Positions 55,625 to 63,473 of a DNA stretch of 64,000 bases are shown here, one piece after another. The stretch comes from Motiliproteus sp036961355. GTDB taxonomy: Bacteria > Pseudomonadota > Gammaproteobacteria > Pseudomonadales > Balneatricaceae. How positions within the stretch are numbered: position 1 is the stretch's first letter; every line of letters starts with the position of its first letter. The notes beneath the pieces were generated by a model. The model saw nothing but the letters and a program-made list of their open reading frames with translations, was not told where the DNA came from and did not search any database. Where the stretch lies: the NCBI GenBank assembly GCA_036961355.1, contig JBALVL010000005.1, forward strand, positions 92,462 to 156,461. Reading direction: 5' to 3'. The translations under genes and the position numbers were made by a program.

Positions 55625-56029
55625 ATGCAAAGAATTATTATTAGCGTTTCCGTTTTATTACTGACTCTGAGCTCGCTTGGTGGTTGTTCCTATTTCCCCG
55701 GTGTTCATAAGATCGATATCCAGCAGGGGAATCTGGTCACGCAGGATATGATCGACAAACTCAAACCGGGTATGAACCGCAATCAGGTTCGCTACCTGAT
55801 GGGCTCACCGATGGTGACAGATACCTTTAGTCAGGACCGCTGGGATTACTTTCACAGCTTTAGACCAGGCGGTGAGGATACCGAACAAAAACGGCTGACG
55901 CTGTTCTTCAAAGACGACAAGTTGACCCACTTCAGTGGCGACTACTATCCGGGCGCCAACGACAAAAAAGCGGTCGCGGCTGATGAGATGAACAGCGCAA
56001 CAAGCCCCGCTCCGGCCGAGCAGCAGTAA
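55625..56029 (+). CDS. bamE: Outer membrane assembly lipoprotein BamE (SmpA/OmlA)
   Basis: Accessory lipoprotein of the BAM complex that inserts beta-barrel proteins. The 134 residues begin with a signal peptide and the lipobox LGGC. The conserved core follows (IDIQQGNLV, DKLKPGMNRNQVRYLMGSPM, DRWDYFHSF), then a flexible alanine- and proline-rich tail. A weak -10 (TATGAT at 55587-55592) precedes it. Confidence 0.93.
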   Translation: MQRIIISVSVLLLTLSSLGGCSYFPGVHKIDIQQGNLVTQDMIDKLKPGMNRNQVRYLMGSPMVTDTFSQDRWDYFHSFRPGGEDTEQKRLTLFFKDDKLTHFSGDYYPGANDKKAVAADEMNSATSPAPAEQQ

Positions 56030-56095
56030 CGGTACCTCTACCGTTCAGCTCAGCCAAACAACTCTTAGAACACCACATAGACAAGCAGATGCGGT

Positions 56096-56395
56096 TTAAG
56101 CGCCGCCTTTCTGGGCTTTAAGTTTGGCCGCACGGTTGGCGCGTGCCATCTTCGGGTCGATGATCAGCGGTCGGTATATCTCGATCCGTTGCCCCTCTTT
56201 CATCACCTCTTTATGCGGATCACGTACCGCCTTGCCGAAGATCCCCATCGGATCGTTTTCCGGATCGATCTGCGGAAAATACTCAACAATTTTTGAGCGG
56301 ATCACCGCCTCGTAAACCGTGCACTCGGGCTCGACCTTAAGTGCGACAATCTTCTGCTCATCCGGCAGGGCAAAAGCGACTTCAACGTTGATCAT
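56096..56395 (-). CDS. rnfH: RnfH family protein (UPF0125)
   Basis: A 99-residue ubiquitin-like-fold protein. Family features are MINVEVAFALPDEQ at the start and GIFGKAVRDPHKEVMKEGQRI then EIYRPLIIDPK. Named from rnf operons, but in most gammaproteobacteria, as here, it follows ratA near bamE and its biochemical role is not settled. It is convergent with bamE and lies 74 bp after ratA. Confidence 0.92.
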   Translation of the reverse strand: MINVEVAFALPDEQKIVALKVEPECTVYEAVIRSKIVEYFPQIDPENDPMGIFGKAVRDPHKEVMKEGQRIEIYRPLIIDPKMARANRAAKLKAQKGGA

Positions 56396-56469
56396 AAAAC
56401 TCTCTCACCTTCTATCGAAGGCTCTATTTAAGGGGCGTAACACGGTGCAGCCCCATTATCGATAAATAA

Positions 56470-56901
56470 TCAGCCGTAGCGTTTATCGGCCTGCAGGCAA
56501 AAAGCATCAACCATTGCCACCGCAATCTGGTTGAACACTTTCGCCATCGCCATTCCTGTCAGCTTGCCGTGAAAAGAAAAATCCAGATTGAGGCTAACCT
56601 TACACGCATCCTCGCTTAACTCGGCAAAGCTCCAGGACCCGGACAAACTGCTAAAGGGTCCATCAACCAGATCCATCTGAATCCGGTTAGGTTGCTGTAA
56701 CAAGTTACGGGTAACGAAGCTATACCTCAACCCTGCCTTGGCGACATCGACCCGCGCCAGCATCTGGTCATTGCTCTGCTCTAACACTTCCGAACCCGAA
56801 CACCAGGGCAGAAAGCTGGGATAGTTGCGTACGTCGTTGACCAGATCAAACATCTGCTGCGCCGAATGTAATACCAGTGCGCTACGGTCTACCTGAGTCA
56901 T
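56470..56901 (-). CDS. ratA: Coq10/START-domain protein RatA
   Basis: A 143-residue START-like (polyketide cyclase) protein. RatA of E. coli was reported to inhibit ribosome subunit joining, while its fold resembles Coq10, a ubiquinone-binding protein. The family is visible in LVNDVRNYPSFLPWCSGSEV and the C-terminal FNQIAVAMVDAFCLQAD. The start at 56901 has AGGAGAGAGT directly before it and matches family N-termini. Upstream partner of rnfH, the normal pairing. Confidence 0.92.
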   Translation of the reverse strand: MTQVDRSALVLHSAQQMFDLVNDVRNYPSFLPWCSGSEVLEQSNDQMLARVDVAKAGLRYSFVTRNLLQQPNRIQMDLVDGPFSSLSGSWSFAELSEDACKVSLNLDFSFHGKLTGMAMAKVFNQIAVAMVDAFCLQADKRYG

Positions 56902-56945
56902 ACTCTCTCCTGCACAGCCACGATACGATCTCGACAGCGCACAAT

Positions 56946-58313
56946 TTAACCGGCAATCTTCTGCCATAAGTTAACAATAAAGACGATCGCCACCGCTACC
57001 GGTGCGATATATCGAACCACGAAGAACCACAGTTGAAAAAGCAGTTCGGATTTCATCGCCAGTTCCTCACGGGTGATCGGTGCACCGACCCACCAACCGG
57101 CAAACACACACACCAGCAGCCCGCCCAGCGGTAACAGCAGGTTGGCGGTCATGAAATCGAGCAGGTCGAAGAAATTCATCCCGAAGAACGACCACTGACT
57201 GCCAATATTGAAGGACGTTAGTGCGCCGATCCCCAGCAACCAGACGATACCGCCGAGAATAACGCAGGCTTCAATCCGGGAGATGTTAAAACGCTCCACC
57301 ACATAAGCCGCTACCGGTTCCAACAACGAGATGGCCGAGGTCCAAGCCGCAATCGCCACCATCGAGAAGAACAGAAAACCGAATATTTGACCGCCAGGCA
57401 TATGACCGAAGGCGACCGGCAGGGTGACAAACATCAGCCCCGGGCCTGAACTCGGATCGAGCTGATTGGCAAACACCAGCGGGAAAATCGCCAGCCCCGC
57501 CGCCAACGCCACCACGGTATCCAACGCCGCCACCGTCAACACAGTAGACCCGATCGACGCTTGTTTGGGCATATACGAGCCGTACACCATCATCGACCCC
57601 ATCCCCAAACTAAGCGTGAAGAAGGCATGCCCTAATGCTACCAACACCGCATTCCAGCTCAGCTTGCTAAAGTCGACATTGAACAGGAACGCCACCCCCT
57701 GACCAAACGCGCCCGAGCTCATAGAGTAAGCCAACAGCAGTAGCAGCAAGATAAACAACAGTGGCATCAAAATCCGGATCGCGGTTTCCAGCCCCTTGTT
57801 GACGCCGCGGGCCACCACGGCCACCACCCCAACAACAAACAGGGTATGCCAAATCACCAGCGTTTGCGGGTCGGCCAACAGATCCTCAAAAATAGCGCTG
57901 ACCTGATCGATCCCAGCACCGGAGAAACTACCGTCCGCCGAATAAAAAACGTAAGCCAGCACCCAACCGGACACCACGCTATAGAAACCAAAGATCATCA
58001 TCCCGGCAAAGACGCCGCATAGACCCAGCCAAGCCCAGCGTGGGCTACTGCCGATCTCAACCGCCATCTCTCTGAACGTGTTGGTCGGGCTCTGACGTCC
58101 ACGCCGTCCCAGCAGCACCTCCGACATCATGATCGGAATGCCGACCAGCGCGATACAAGCCAAATACACCAAAACGAAAGCGCCGCCACCGTTTTCGCCG
58201 GTGATGTAGGGAAACTTCCAGATATTACCCAGCCCCACCGAGGAACCGGTCGCCGCCAGAATAAAGGTCCAGCGACTGGCCCATGAGCCATGGATCGATT
58301 GACGATCTTTCAT
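56946..58313 (-). CDS. Sodium-dependent neurotransmitter:amino-acid symporter (NSS/SNF family)
   Basis: A 455-residue secondary transporter with about 11 to 12 membrane helices. The sodium-site signature in helix 1, ATGSSVGLGNIWKFPYITGE, is intact, followed by NGGGAFVLVYLA. It moves an amino acid or small amine with Na+, which suits a marine organism; the exact substrate is unknown. The start at 58313 is chosen because the family N-terminus begins with the SIHGSWASRW segment. It lies 44 bp upstream of ratA on the same strand. Confidence 0.88.
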   Translation of the reverse strand: MKDRQSIHGSWASRWTFILAATGSSVGLGNIWKFPYITGENGGGAFVLVYLACIALVGIPIMMSEVLLGRRGRQSPTNTFREMAVEIGSSPRWAWLGLCGVFAGMMIFGFYSVVSGWVLAYVFYSADGSFSGAGIDQVSAIFEDLLADPQTLVIWHTLFVVGVVAVVARGVNKGLETAIRILMPLLFILLLLLLAYSMSSGAFGQGVAFLFNVDFSKLSWNAVLVALGHAFFTLSLGMGSMMVYGSYMPKQASIGSTVLTVAALDTVVALAAGLAIFPLVFANQLDPSSGPGLMFVTLPVAFGHMPGGQIFGFLFFSMVAIAAWTSAISLLEPVAAYVVERFNISRIEACVILGGIVWLLGIGALTSFNIGSQWSFFGMNFFDLLDFMTANLLLPLGGLLVCVFAGWWVGAPITREELAMKSELLFQLWFFVVRYIAPVAVAIVFIVNLWQKIAG

Positions 58314-58439
58314 ACTACAAACCGAAAAAACCAATGAGGCGCGAATTTTATAGCAATGCCGCGCTGAAACAAAACCGGCAGCGTAAATCCCACCGCCAGC
58401 TCTCGCTTTAGCACCGGACGCTCTATATAATCGCCGCCC

Positions 58440-58913
58440 ATGGCCAAGAACAAGAAATCCTCATCCCCCGGCAGCATCTGCCAAAACAAACGCGCTTGGT
58501 TCGATTACCATATCGAAGAGAAGTTTGAGGCGGGTCTAGTGCTGGCCGGTTGGGAGGTCAAGAGTCTGCGTGCCGGCAAAGCGCAACTGACCGACTCCTA
58601 CGTTTTCTTGAAGAACGGCGAAGCCTGGTTGCTCAACACCCACATCACACCATTGCAGACCGCCTGCACCCACGTTGTCGCCGAACCGACCCGTGCCCGC
58701 AAGCTACTGCTTAACAAACGTGAGCTGGGTAAGTTGTTTGCCAGCACCGAGCAGAAAGGCCATACTTGTATCGCCTTGGCGTTGTACTGGAAAGGTAATC
58801 ACATCAAGTGTGAGATCGGCCTGGCCAAGGGTAAAAAAGAGCACGACAAACGTTCGACCGAGAAAGACCGCGATTGGAGTCGCCAGAAACAACGGCTGAT
58901 GAATCGCAACTAA
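58440..58913 (+). CDS. smpB: tmRNA-binding protein SmpB
   Basis: Partner of tmRNA in rescuing stalled ribosomes. The 157-residue beta-barrel protein has the conserved KRAWFDYHIEEKFEAGLVL and GWEVKSLRAGKAQLTDSY segments, and a C-terminal basic tail (AKGKKEHDKRSTEKDRDW) that inserts in the empty mRNA channel. It lies 103 bp upstream of ssrA, the usual pairing. Confidence 0.96.
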   Translation: MAKNKKSSSPGSICQNKRAWFDYHIEEKFEAGLVLAGWEVKSLRAGKAQLTDSYVFLKNGEAWLLNTHITPLQTACTHVVAEPTRARKLLLNKRELGKLFASTEQKGHTCIALALYWKGNHIKCEIGLAKGKKEHDKRSTEKDRDWSRQKQRLMNRN

Positions 58914-59016
58914 GGCGAACTTATTAGCAAAACCCGCCTCCAACAAGGTGGATAGTACAATTAGTAGAAGAGTCTGACGCGACCGTAAGGTCGTTCATAC
59001 TGGACACAACAGTTTC

Positions 59017-59381
59017 GGGGCTGATTTGGTTTCGACATGGTGCGTATGTCCTGTGTGCATGCCGTGATTGGCAAATGATCACGTAAATAAACACTGCCAC
59101 TGCTTAATTGCAAACGACGAAAACTACGCACTAGCAGCTTAATAACCTGCCTAGCGCCCTTCCACCCGTATTTGTCTGTAGGTCGGGGTACGGAAGGTCA
59201 TCCTATACAGGATCGCGATGGAGGCCTCGCCAGGGGCTGAAGCGCTAAAACTAATCTGGCTCGCTCATGAGAATCCTGTCTGTTGGAGTCTCTACGGGTT
59301 AACTAAATGACAGACTAAGCATGTAGTATCACTGGTTCGGAAACATTGTGGACGCGGGTTCAAGTCCCGCCAGCTCCACCA
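59017..59381 (+). ncRNA. ssrA: Transfer-messenger RNA (tmRNA)
   Basis: 365 nt. The 5' end GGGGCTGATT pairs with the 3' end of the molecule (…CAGCTCCACCA), forming the alanine-tRNA-like domain, with the T arm GGTTCAAGTCC. The internal tag frame (59110-59139, stop TAA at 59140) encodes ANDENYALAA, the enterobacterial type of proteolysis tag. The encoded CCA at 59379-59381 marks the end. The 3' end doubles as the insertion site of the downstream mobile element. Confidence 0.96.
59355..59381 (+). other. Probable left attachment site (attL) of the integrated element
   Basis: The last 27 or so bases of tmRNA (from the T arm to CCA) are the likely core at which the tyrosine-integrase element joined the chromosome: a complete tmRNA end is followed at once by foreign-type genes with their own xis and int. 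No second copy of this sequence is present up to position 64000, so attR lies outside and the exact core length is not known. Confidence 0.6.
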
Positions 59382-59418
59382 AATCTTGCGGTACTGGAGA
59401 CCTCTCCAGACCGCTGAA

Positions 59419-59444
59419 GACCACAGGCCATGCGGCTTGTGGTC
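59419..59444 (+). terminator. Hairpin after tmRNA, probable ssrA terminator
   Basis: An 11-bp stem (59419-59429 with 59434-59444, one G-T pair, ATGC loop) followed by a pyrimidine-rich CATTCTCTCTC. A smaller stem CTGGAGA/TCTCCAG lies at 59394-59409. Both lie inside the open frame of the rep gene. Confidence 0.55.
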
Positions 59445-59464
59445 ATTCTCTCTCAACCTCTCAC

Positions 59465-61294
59465 TTGGTCTCTGATGGTCCCCATTGGGCTCCAGTTGGG
59501 CACAACTCCGGCACAACCTCGGCACACGATCAGGCTACGGCTTCTGATCGACTCAATGCCTATGGAACATATCATTGTCGAAAATTTCGCACTGATATCC
59601 TCAATTCGCACCCTCAGCTAGCTAGTAGCTTTGCCTATATCTACGAAGATATCGCAAAAACTAAGGGCTATGCCGATGCAAACCAAAACCTGCGAGAGCT
59701 CGATTGCCGTCTAAGAATTAGAGATCTAAACCTGTCTTCTGATTCTGATGAGATCAAACAATTCGCAGAGCATCTGGCAACTAAGTGCCGCCACTACGTG
59801 GCTCGGTTCGATTATGGCGAGAAGGTATACCAGCTCTGTTGTTTATTGGCTGAACGTTACTCGCTATCCCCTCCTGTCACCAAAGACCATAAAACCCTGT
59901 TCAGCCCCTGCATTCGCCGAATGGAAAGCGGACGCTGGTGGCGCAAGAACTTGTTCAAGCTTCAACGACGAACCATCGAAGCAGTAGCAAGAGATATCGG
60001 TTTGGTATCACAGCACGCCAGCACCTATTCCAGCATGATCAGTCAGAGTGTCCGTCAGGATCAAAAGCGGCGTAATGAGCATTACCTTTCGAATACCTAC
60101 ATTCGCAACGATGAGGGTCAGGAATACAGCCTTAAAGAATTAGCTGATTTGTCGGTATCCAATCCGGCTATTCGTCGCGGTGAATTGATGACCCGAATTA
60201 AGGGCTTTGAGATGGTCGCCGACCAACTCAATCATGTTGGCGAGTTCTACACCCTGACAGCCCCATCTAGGATGCATGCACGGTTTAAACGCAATGGTAG
60301 GCCTAACCCAAAATATGACGGTACAACGCCACTAGAAGCGCACCAGTACCTAAATCAGCTATTCCAATGCATACGGGCAAAGCTGCACCGTGATGATATC
60401 TGCGTCTACGGTATTCGGGTTGTAGAGCCTAACCATGACGGCACCCCACATTGGCACCTAATGCTATTTATGCCTGAGCAGCATCGCGAAACTGTTCGTA
60501 AGGTTTTCAATGATTACGCGCTCAAAGAAGACGGTGACGAACGGGGCGCATCTAAGCACCGTTTCAAGGCTGTTGCCATTGATCCCCAGAAAGGTAGCGC
60601 TGCCGGCTATATCGCTAAATACATAGCTAAGAACATCGATGGCGCCCACATCGAGCAAGATCTGGATGGCAGTGATTCCAGAGATGCCGCAACCGCTATC
60701 GATGCATGGGCCAGTACTTGGGGTATTCGTCAGTTTCAATCTATCGGTGGACCCAGCGTCACGGTATGGCGTGAACTTCGGCGTCTAGCCTCCCCACACC
60801 AAAAGTTACTAAGGCAAGCCACCTCGACAGACTCAGCCTTTATGCAGGCCATGATCGCTGCGGATGCATCCGAGTGGGCCGCATACGTCATGATTATGGG
60901 CGGTCCCATTCTGAGAAAGAAAGATCGACCCGTTCAGCCGCTTTATAGCGTTTCTGAGTACATCAATGCCGAAACTGGCGAGGTGATTGAAGAGAATTTG
61001 GGGGCCTACGGAGACCCAATAGCAGCTCGTGTAATCGGGCTGCAGAGTGATGGTCGTCAGTTTATTTCCCGATACAGGACGTGGACGCTGACCGGATCAA
61101 AATCGACAGACCCATTAGACCAACAAAGCAGAGCTAACGAAGCCAGAGCGACTGGTGGAGCGATTGGCGAGAAAGCTTTGCTGACGGGTACGAAGGTGGC
61201 CGCATTCGGTATCGGCGCAGCCGACCCGACGCGGCACCCTTGGACTCGTGTCAATAACTGTACGCACGTTGAAGCCAACGAGATGATGAGATGA
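59465..61294 (+). CDS. P2 gpA-like HUH rolling-circle replication initiator
   Basis: Nicks its origin and starts rolling-circle replication of the element. Seen are the HUH metal motif in TPHWHLMLFM, the two-tyrosine active site AGYIAKYIAKNIDG, and an upstream GEFYTLTAPSRMHARF typical of phage GPA-type (P2 A protein) endonucleases. The N-terminus is unclear. The frame is open back to a stop at 59324, inside tmRNA, and has no ATG before an internal one about 190 codons in. TTG 59465 is the first start-type codon after tmRNA but lacks a ribosome site. At about 609 residues it is a little short for the family. Followed by four coupled or closely spaced genes. Confidence 0.82.
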   Translation: MVSDGPHWAPVGHNSGTTSAHDQATASDRLNAYGTYHCRKFRTDILNSHPQLASSFAYIYEDIAKTKGYADANQNLRELDCRLRIRDLNLSSDSDEIKQFAEHLATKCRHYVARFDYGEKVYQLCCLLAERYSLSPPVTKDHKTLFSPCIRRMESGRWWRKNLFKLQRRTIEAVARDIGLVSQHASTYSSMISQSVRQDQKRRNEHYLSNTYIRNDEGQEYSLKELADLSVSNPAIRRGELMTRIKGFEMVADQLNHVGEFYTLTAPSRMHARFKRNGRPNPKYDGTTPLEAHQYLNQLFQCIRAKLHRDDICVYGIRVVEPNHDGTPHWHLMLFMPEQHRETVRKVFNDYALKEDGDERGASKHRFKAVAIDPQKGSAAGYIAKYIAKNIDGAHIEQDLDGSDSRDAATAIDAWASTWGIRQFQSIGGPSVTVWRELRRLASPHQKLLRQATSTDSAFMQAMIAADASEWAAYVMIMGGPILRKKDRPVQPLYSVSEYINAETGEVIEENLGAYGDPIAARVIGLQSDGRQFISRYRTWTLTGSKSTDPLDQQSRANEARATGGAIGEKALLTGTKVAAFGIGAADPTRHPWTRVNNCTHVEANEMMR

Positions 61295-61569
61295 AACAGA
61301 TGACTGATGAGCAAGGAATAGACTTTTTAGGTGACTGGAACCCAGACCTACGATTTACCGTTGTAGAAGCTGTCGCGGTGATCAACCGCGAAGTCGTTCG
61401 GCTTGAAGATCGCGCGCACCTTCCGAATCCACCAATCAGCAAGATTGGTGTGGTTGTTGGTCTTCTAACCATGAACGAACAAATTGAAGTTCTAGTGAAA
61501 TTTACCGATGGCATCGAGCAGCTAGTTAAGACTGAGTTTTGCGGTGATTTCGTTATGGTCGAGGACTGA
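61291..61569 (+). CDS. Hypothetical protein of the integrated element
   Basis: 92 residues, not recognised. The ATG overlaps the rep stop (ATGA), so translation is coupled to rep. Composition is acidic with a C-terminal half (GVVVGLLTMNEQIEVLVKFT) that suggests a small beta-rich domain. A second ATG at 61300 is possible. Function in replication control or copy number is a guess from position only. Confidence 0.65.
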   Translation: MKQMTDEQGIDFLGDWNPDLRFTVVEAVAVINREVVRLEDRAHLPNPPISKIGVVVGLLTMNEQIEVLVKFTDGIEQLVKTEFCGDFVMVED

Positions 61570-61898
61570 TGACATCACCAAAAATACGACCTTACCTCTA
61601 CCCTTTGGACGATATCGAAACGAGGGCAAGAAAAAACTTTGGCCATTGCACAGGGTTGTATTTGCACTACATCACTCGAGAATTCATGCGCTATTGGCGT
61701 GAGTTACAACAACAAGATAATGAGGTTTTACAGGGACGCGGATGGGATCAACTGAATTTTTATTTCGATCAAAAATTGCGTGAGATTGCTAGCGCGAGAA
61801 TGGAAATGGAATGGCTGATTTTCGAGTATGACGATGAGCAGCTATTCGACACGGATCATGTACCAGGCCCTTTCTGGCGTGACCCTCCAGGTACATAA
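61569..61898 (+). CDS. Hypothetical protein of the integrated element
   Basis: 109 residues, not recognised. The start overlaps the preceding stop (TGATG), so it is the third gene of a coupled rep set. Rich in aromatic and charged residues (YLHYITREFMRYWREL, EMEWLIFEYDDEQLF), probably helical and soluble, without cysteines beyond one and without membrane segments. Confidence 0.62.
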   Translation: MTSPKIRPYLYPLDDIETRARKNFGHCTGLYLHYITREFMRYWRELQQQDNEVLQGRGWDQLNFYFDQKLREIASARMEMEWLIFEYDDEQLFDTDHVPGPFWRDPPGT

Positions 61899-61962
61899 AA
61901 GCGTGACCGATTTCAGCTGTAACTGATACCGGCCACTAATTAAAACCAGTAGGAGAATACTG

Positions 61963-62232
61963 ATGATAACTAATACCTATTCTATTAAAGATCTTGAACT
62001 AGTCGAAGGCGCATTATACGACCTAGAGAAAATTTCCCAGCTAGATGGCGTCGACCTAACCAACGTCATTCGATTGATTCGGGATCGGCTAGCTATGGCG
62101 CTGCCTGATGTAGTGAACACTCTAAAACTTGATGACGTGTTTCGAGCTTACAAGGAGGGTCTTCTCAATTGGCCGGAAGATGCTGATGCAATTTTGAGTG
62201 GAGAAAAAAGTATCGAAGATTTCATCAAGTAG
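61963..62232 (+). CDS. Hypothetical protein of the integrated element
   Basis: 89 residues, not recognised. It has a strong ribosome site (TAGGAGAATACTG) before the ATG, 64 bp after the previous gene, and is followed by a hairpin terminator, so it closes the rep transcript. Acidic and helical (DLELVEGALYDLEKI, NVIRLIRDRLAMALPD). Confidence 0.65.
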   Translation: MITNTYSIKDLELVEGALYDLEKISQLDGVDLTNVIRLIRDRLAMALPDVVNTLKLDDVFRAYKEGLLNWPEDADAILSGEKSIEDFIK

Positions 62233-62556
62233 CGCTTGCTTAGATCCGATGGCACTTACAGTAAAGTGCCATCCTCTCTGATTACGGATGCCCGTAGGGC
62301 ATGATAGGCCGCACGACGTAACACCATGTAACAAAGAAGTTTACCGGCCGGAACCCTGAACAATCTCATGTTGAGTTATGAGGTTAAGACTGTTAGATTC
62401 TCGATAGGTGCCGGATATGCGCCTGATGCCCACAAATCAAAGCTCCGTGCGATTTCGCCTAGCTCAATATCCTTCAATACCAAAATTCCATACTTATAGT
62501 AACTTCACCGAGAATCGGGTGAGTGGGCCGCTTATTGTTCTCTATTGGAGTTGACT
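62233..62556. other. 324-bp intergenic region within the element, probable control region
   Basis: Besides the terminator it holds a short hairpin ATGCCC-GTA-GGGCAT (62288-62302), an operator-like dyad CTCAT-N8-ATGAG with matching AA/TT flanks (62362-62385), and a pair of inverted 8-mers GATTCTCG (62396-62403) and CGAGAATC (62509-62516). A second dyad TCACC/GGTGA lies at 62505-62522. A TATAGT -10-like box at 62495-62500 could serve the next gene. The rolling-circle origin or repressor sites may be here; none is proven. Confidence 0.4.
62248..62273 (+). terminator. Terminator of the rep gene set
   Basis: A perfect 10-bp stem, GATGGCACTT / AAGTGCCATC (arms 62248-62257 and 62264-62273), 6-nt loop, then the pyrimidine run CTCTCT, 15 bp after the last stop codon. 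Confidence 0.7.
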
Positions 62557-63297
62557 ATGTCATCAATAAAACTACCCCCCTCTCTTGAAAATGTTGAATG
62601 GTTGCGTCATGACGACCTTTTTTTGCTCAATGACAGCAGTATTAAACATCTAAGAAAGAAGGCAAAAAATCTCCAACAGGATTGCGCCAAATCGAAGCAA
62701 AAGATAAAGCTTTTTGATGCTCAGAATTTCATCGCACATAAGTTTGGTTTCGAGTCGTGGCGACATGTTGCGAACACTCTCAACTATGAAAACAAGGAGA
62801 CAAACCTTCTTGGATACACAGAGCACCCAGATGGAAGAACCCTTAAAGATTCTTATACGCTCAGGCAGATTCATGGCGCAGCATATCGATTTCTAAATAA
62901 GAAACCGGAGAAAAACATCATCCAATTCTGCTTGGATGATAAAGATGTATCTGAGTGGTGCGATTCCAGCTTATTTAACAAATTAGGCATCATTGAAGAC
63001 TTGCATCTTCAGCAGTGGCTAATGGATTTTGATCCATTTTTTGCTTATAACGATGGAGACTCTATCGCCGAGTCTATGTATTTCTATCGCTTGATAGGCC
63101 TTGATACAACGGATCACAACGAAGTCACTGAACACTTCTGGAATCTATCAGATAGCTTTTCAATGTCTCGACCCACATGGATATGGATCAACGGTGCTCT
63201 CCCTCCTGAAACCACTCCACCAGATGCATGTTATGGCTTCGATGATTGCCCATTGTTGCAAACATCGCCTGAGGCTTATCCGAGGATTTACCAATGA
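62557..63297 (+). CDS. Uncharacterized protein with N-terminal SW-motif helical domain
   Basis: 246 residues. Residues about 28-70 (KHLRKKAKNLQQDCA… then AHKFGFESWRHVANTL) resemble the short helical domain ending in GF-x-SW-x-x-L/V found at the N-terminus of plasmid- and island-borne proteins. The rest, acidic and aromatic (HLQQWLMDFDPFFAYNDGDS, SMSRPTWIWINGALP), is not recognised. The start at 62557 has TTGGAG six bases upstream. It ends with a 4-bp overlap onto xis, so it is co-expressed with xis and int. Confidence 0.65.
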   Translation: MSSIKLPPSLENVEWLRHDDLFLLNDSSIKHLRKKAKNLQQDCAKSKQKIKLFDAQNFIAHKFGFESWRHVANTLNYENKETNLLGYTEHPDGRTLKDSYTLRQIHGAAYRFLNKKPEKNIIQFCLDDKDVSEWCDSSLFNKLGIIEDLHLQQWLMDFDPFFAYNDGDSIAESMYFYRLIGLDTTDHNEVTEHFWNLSDSFSMSRPTWIWINGALPPETTPPDACYGFDDCPLLQTSPEAYPRIYQ

Positions 63298-63473
63298 AAT
63301 GGAAGACTCTCGAAAAGTTCTCTCAAGAATCCGGCATGTCTAAAGAAGCTATCCGTTCCCTTAAAAAGAAAGGGGTATGGCGTGAAAGGATCCACTGGAT
63401 CAAAGCAGCTAACGGACGAATCTTCATCAATTACCTAGCGGTGGAATCATGGATCGAGGGCAAACCGGCGTAA
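63294..63473 (+). CDS. Excisionase (Xis)
   Basis: 59 residues, with a helix-turn-helix/winged fold typical of small excisionases that bend attachment DNA for excision: TLEKFSQESGMSKEAIRSLK, then GVWRERIHWIKAANGRIFIN and a VESWIEG tail. It starts inside the stop of the preceding gene (ATGA) and its last 25 bp overlap the start of int, the usual nested xis-int arrangement of integrating elements. Confidence 0.78.
   Translation: MKWKTLEKFSQESGMSKEAIRSLKKKGVWRERIHWIKAANGRIFINYLAVESWIEGKPA

Noticed and set aside
57466..57702. Plus-strand frames inside the NSS transporter gene
   Set aside because: They are shadows of a long conserved membrane-protein gene on the minus strand.
58980..58993. Short hairpin CGACC-GTAA-GGTCG between smpB and ssrA as a terminator
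   Set aside because: Only a 5-bp stem and no T-tract; too weak to call.
59292..59525. Minus-strand frame containing SWRDLNPRP opposite the tmRNA 3' end
   Set aside because: This is the well-known artefact of translating the antisense strand of a tRNA-like T arm and acceptor stem; it overlaps tmRNA and has no ribosome site.
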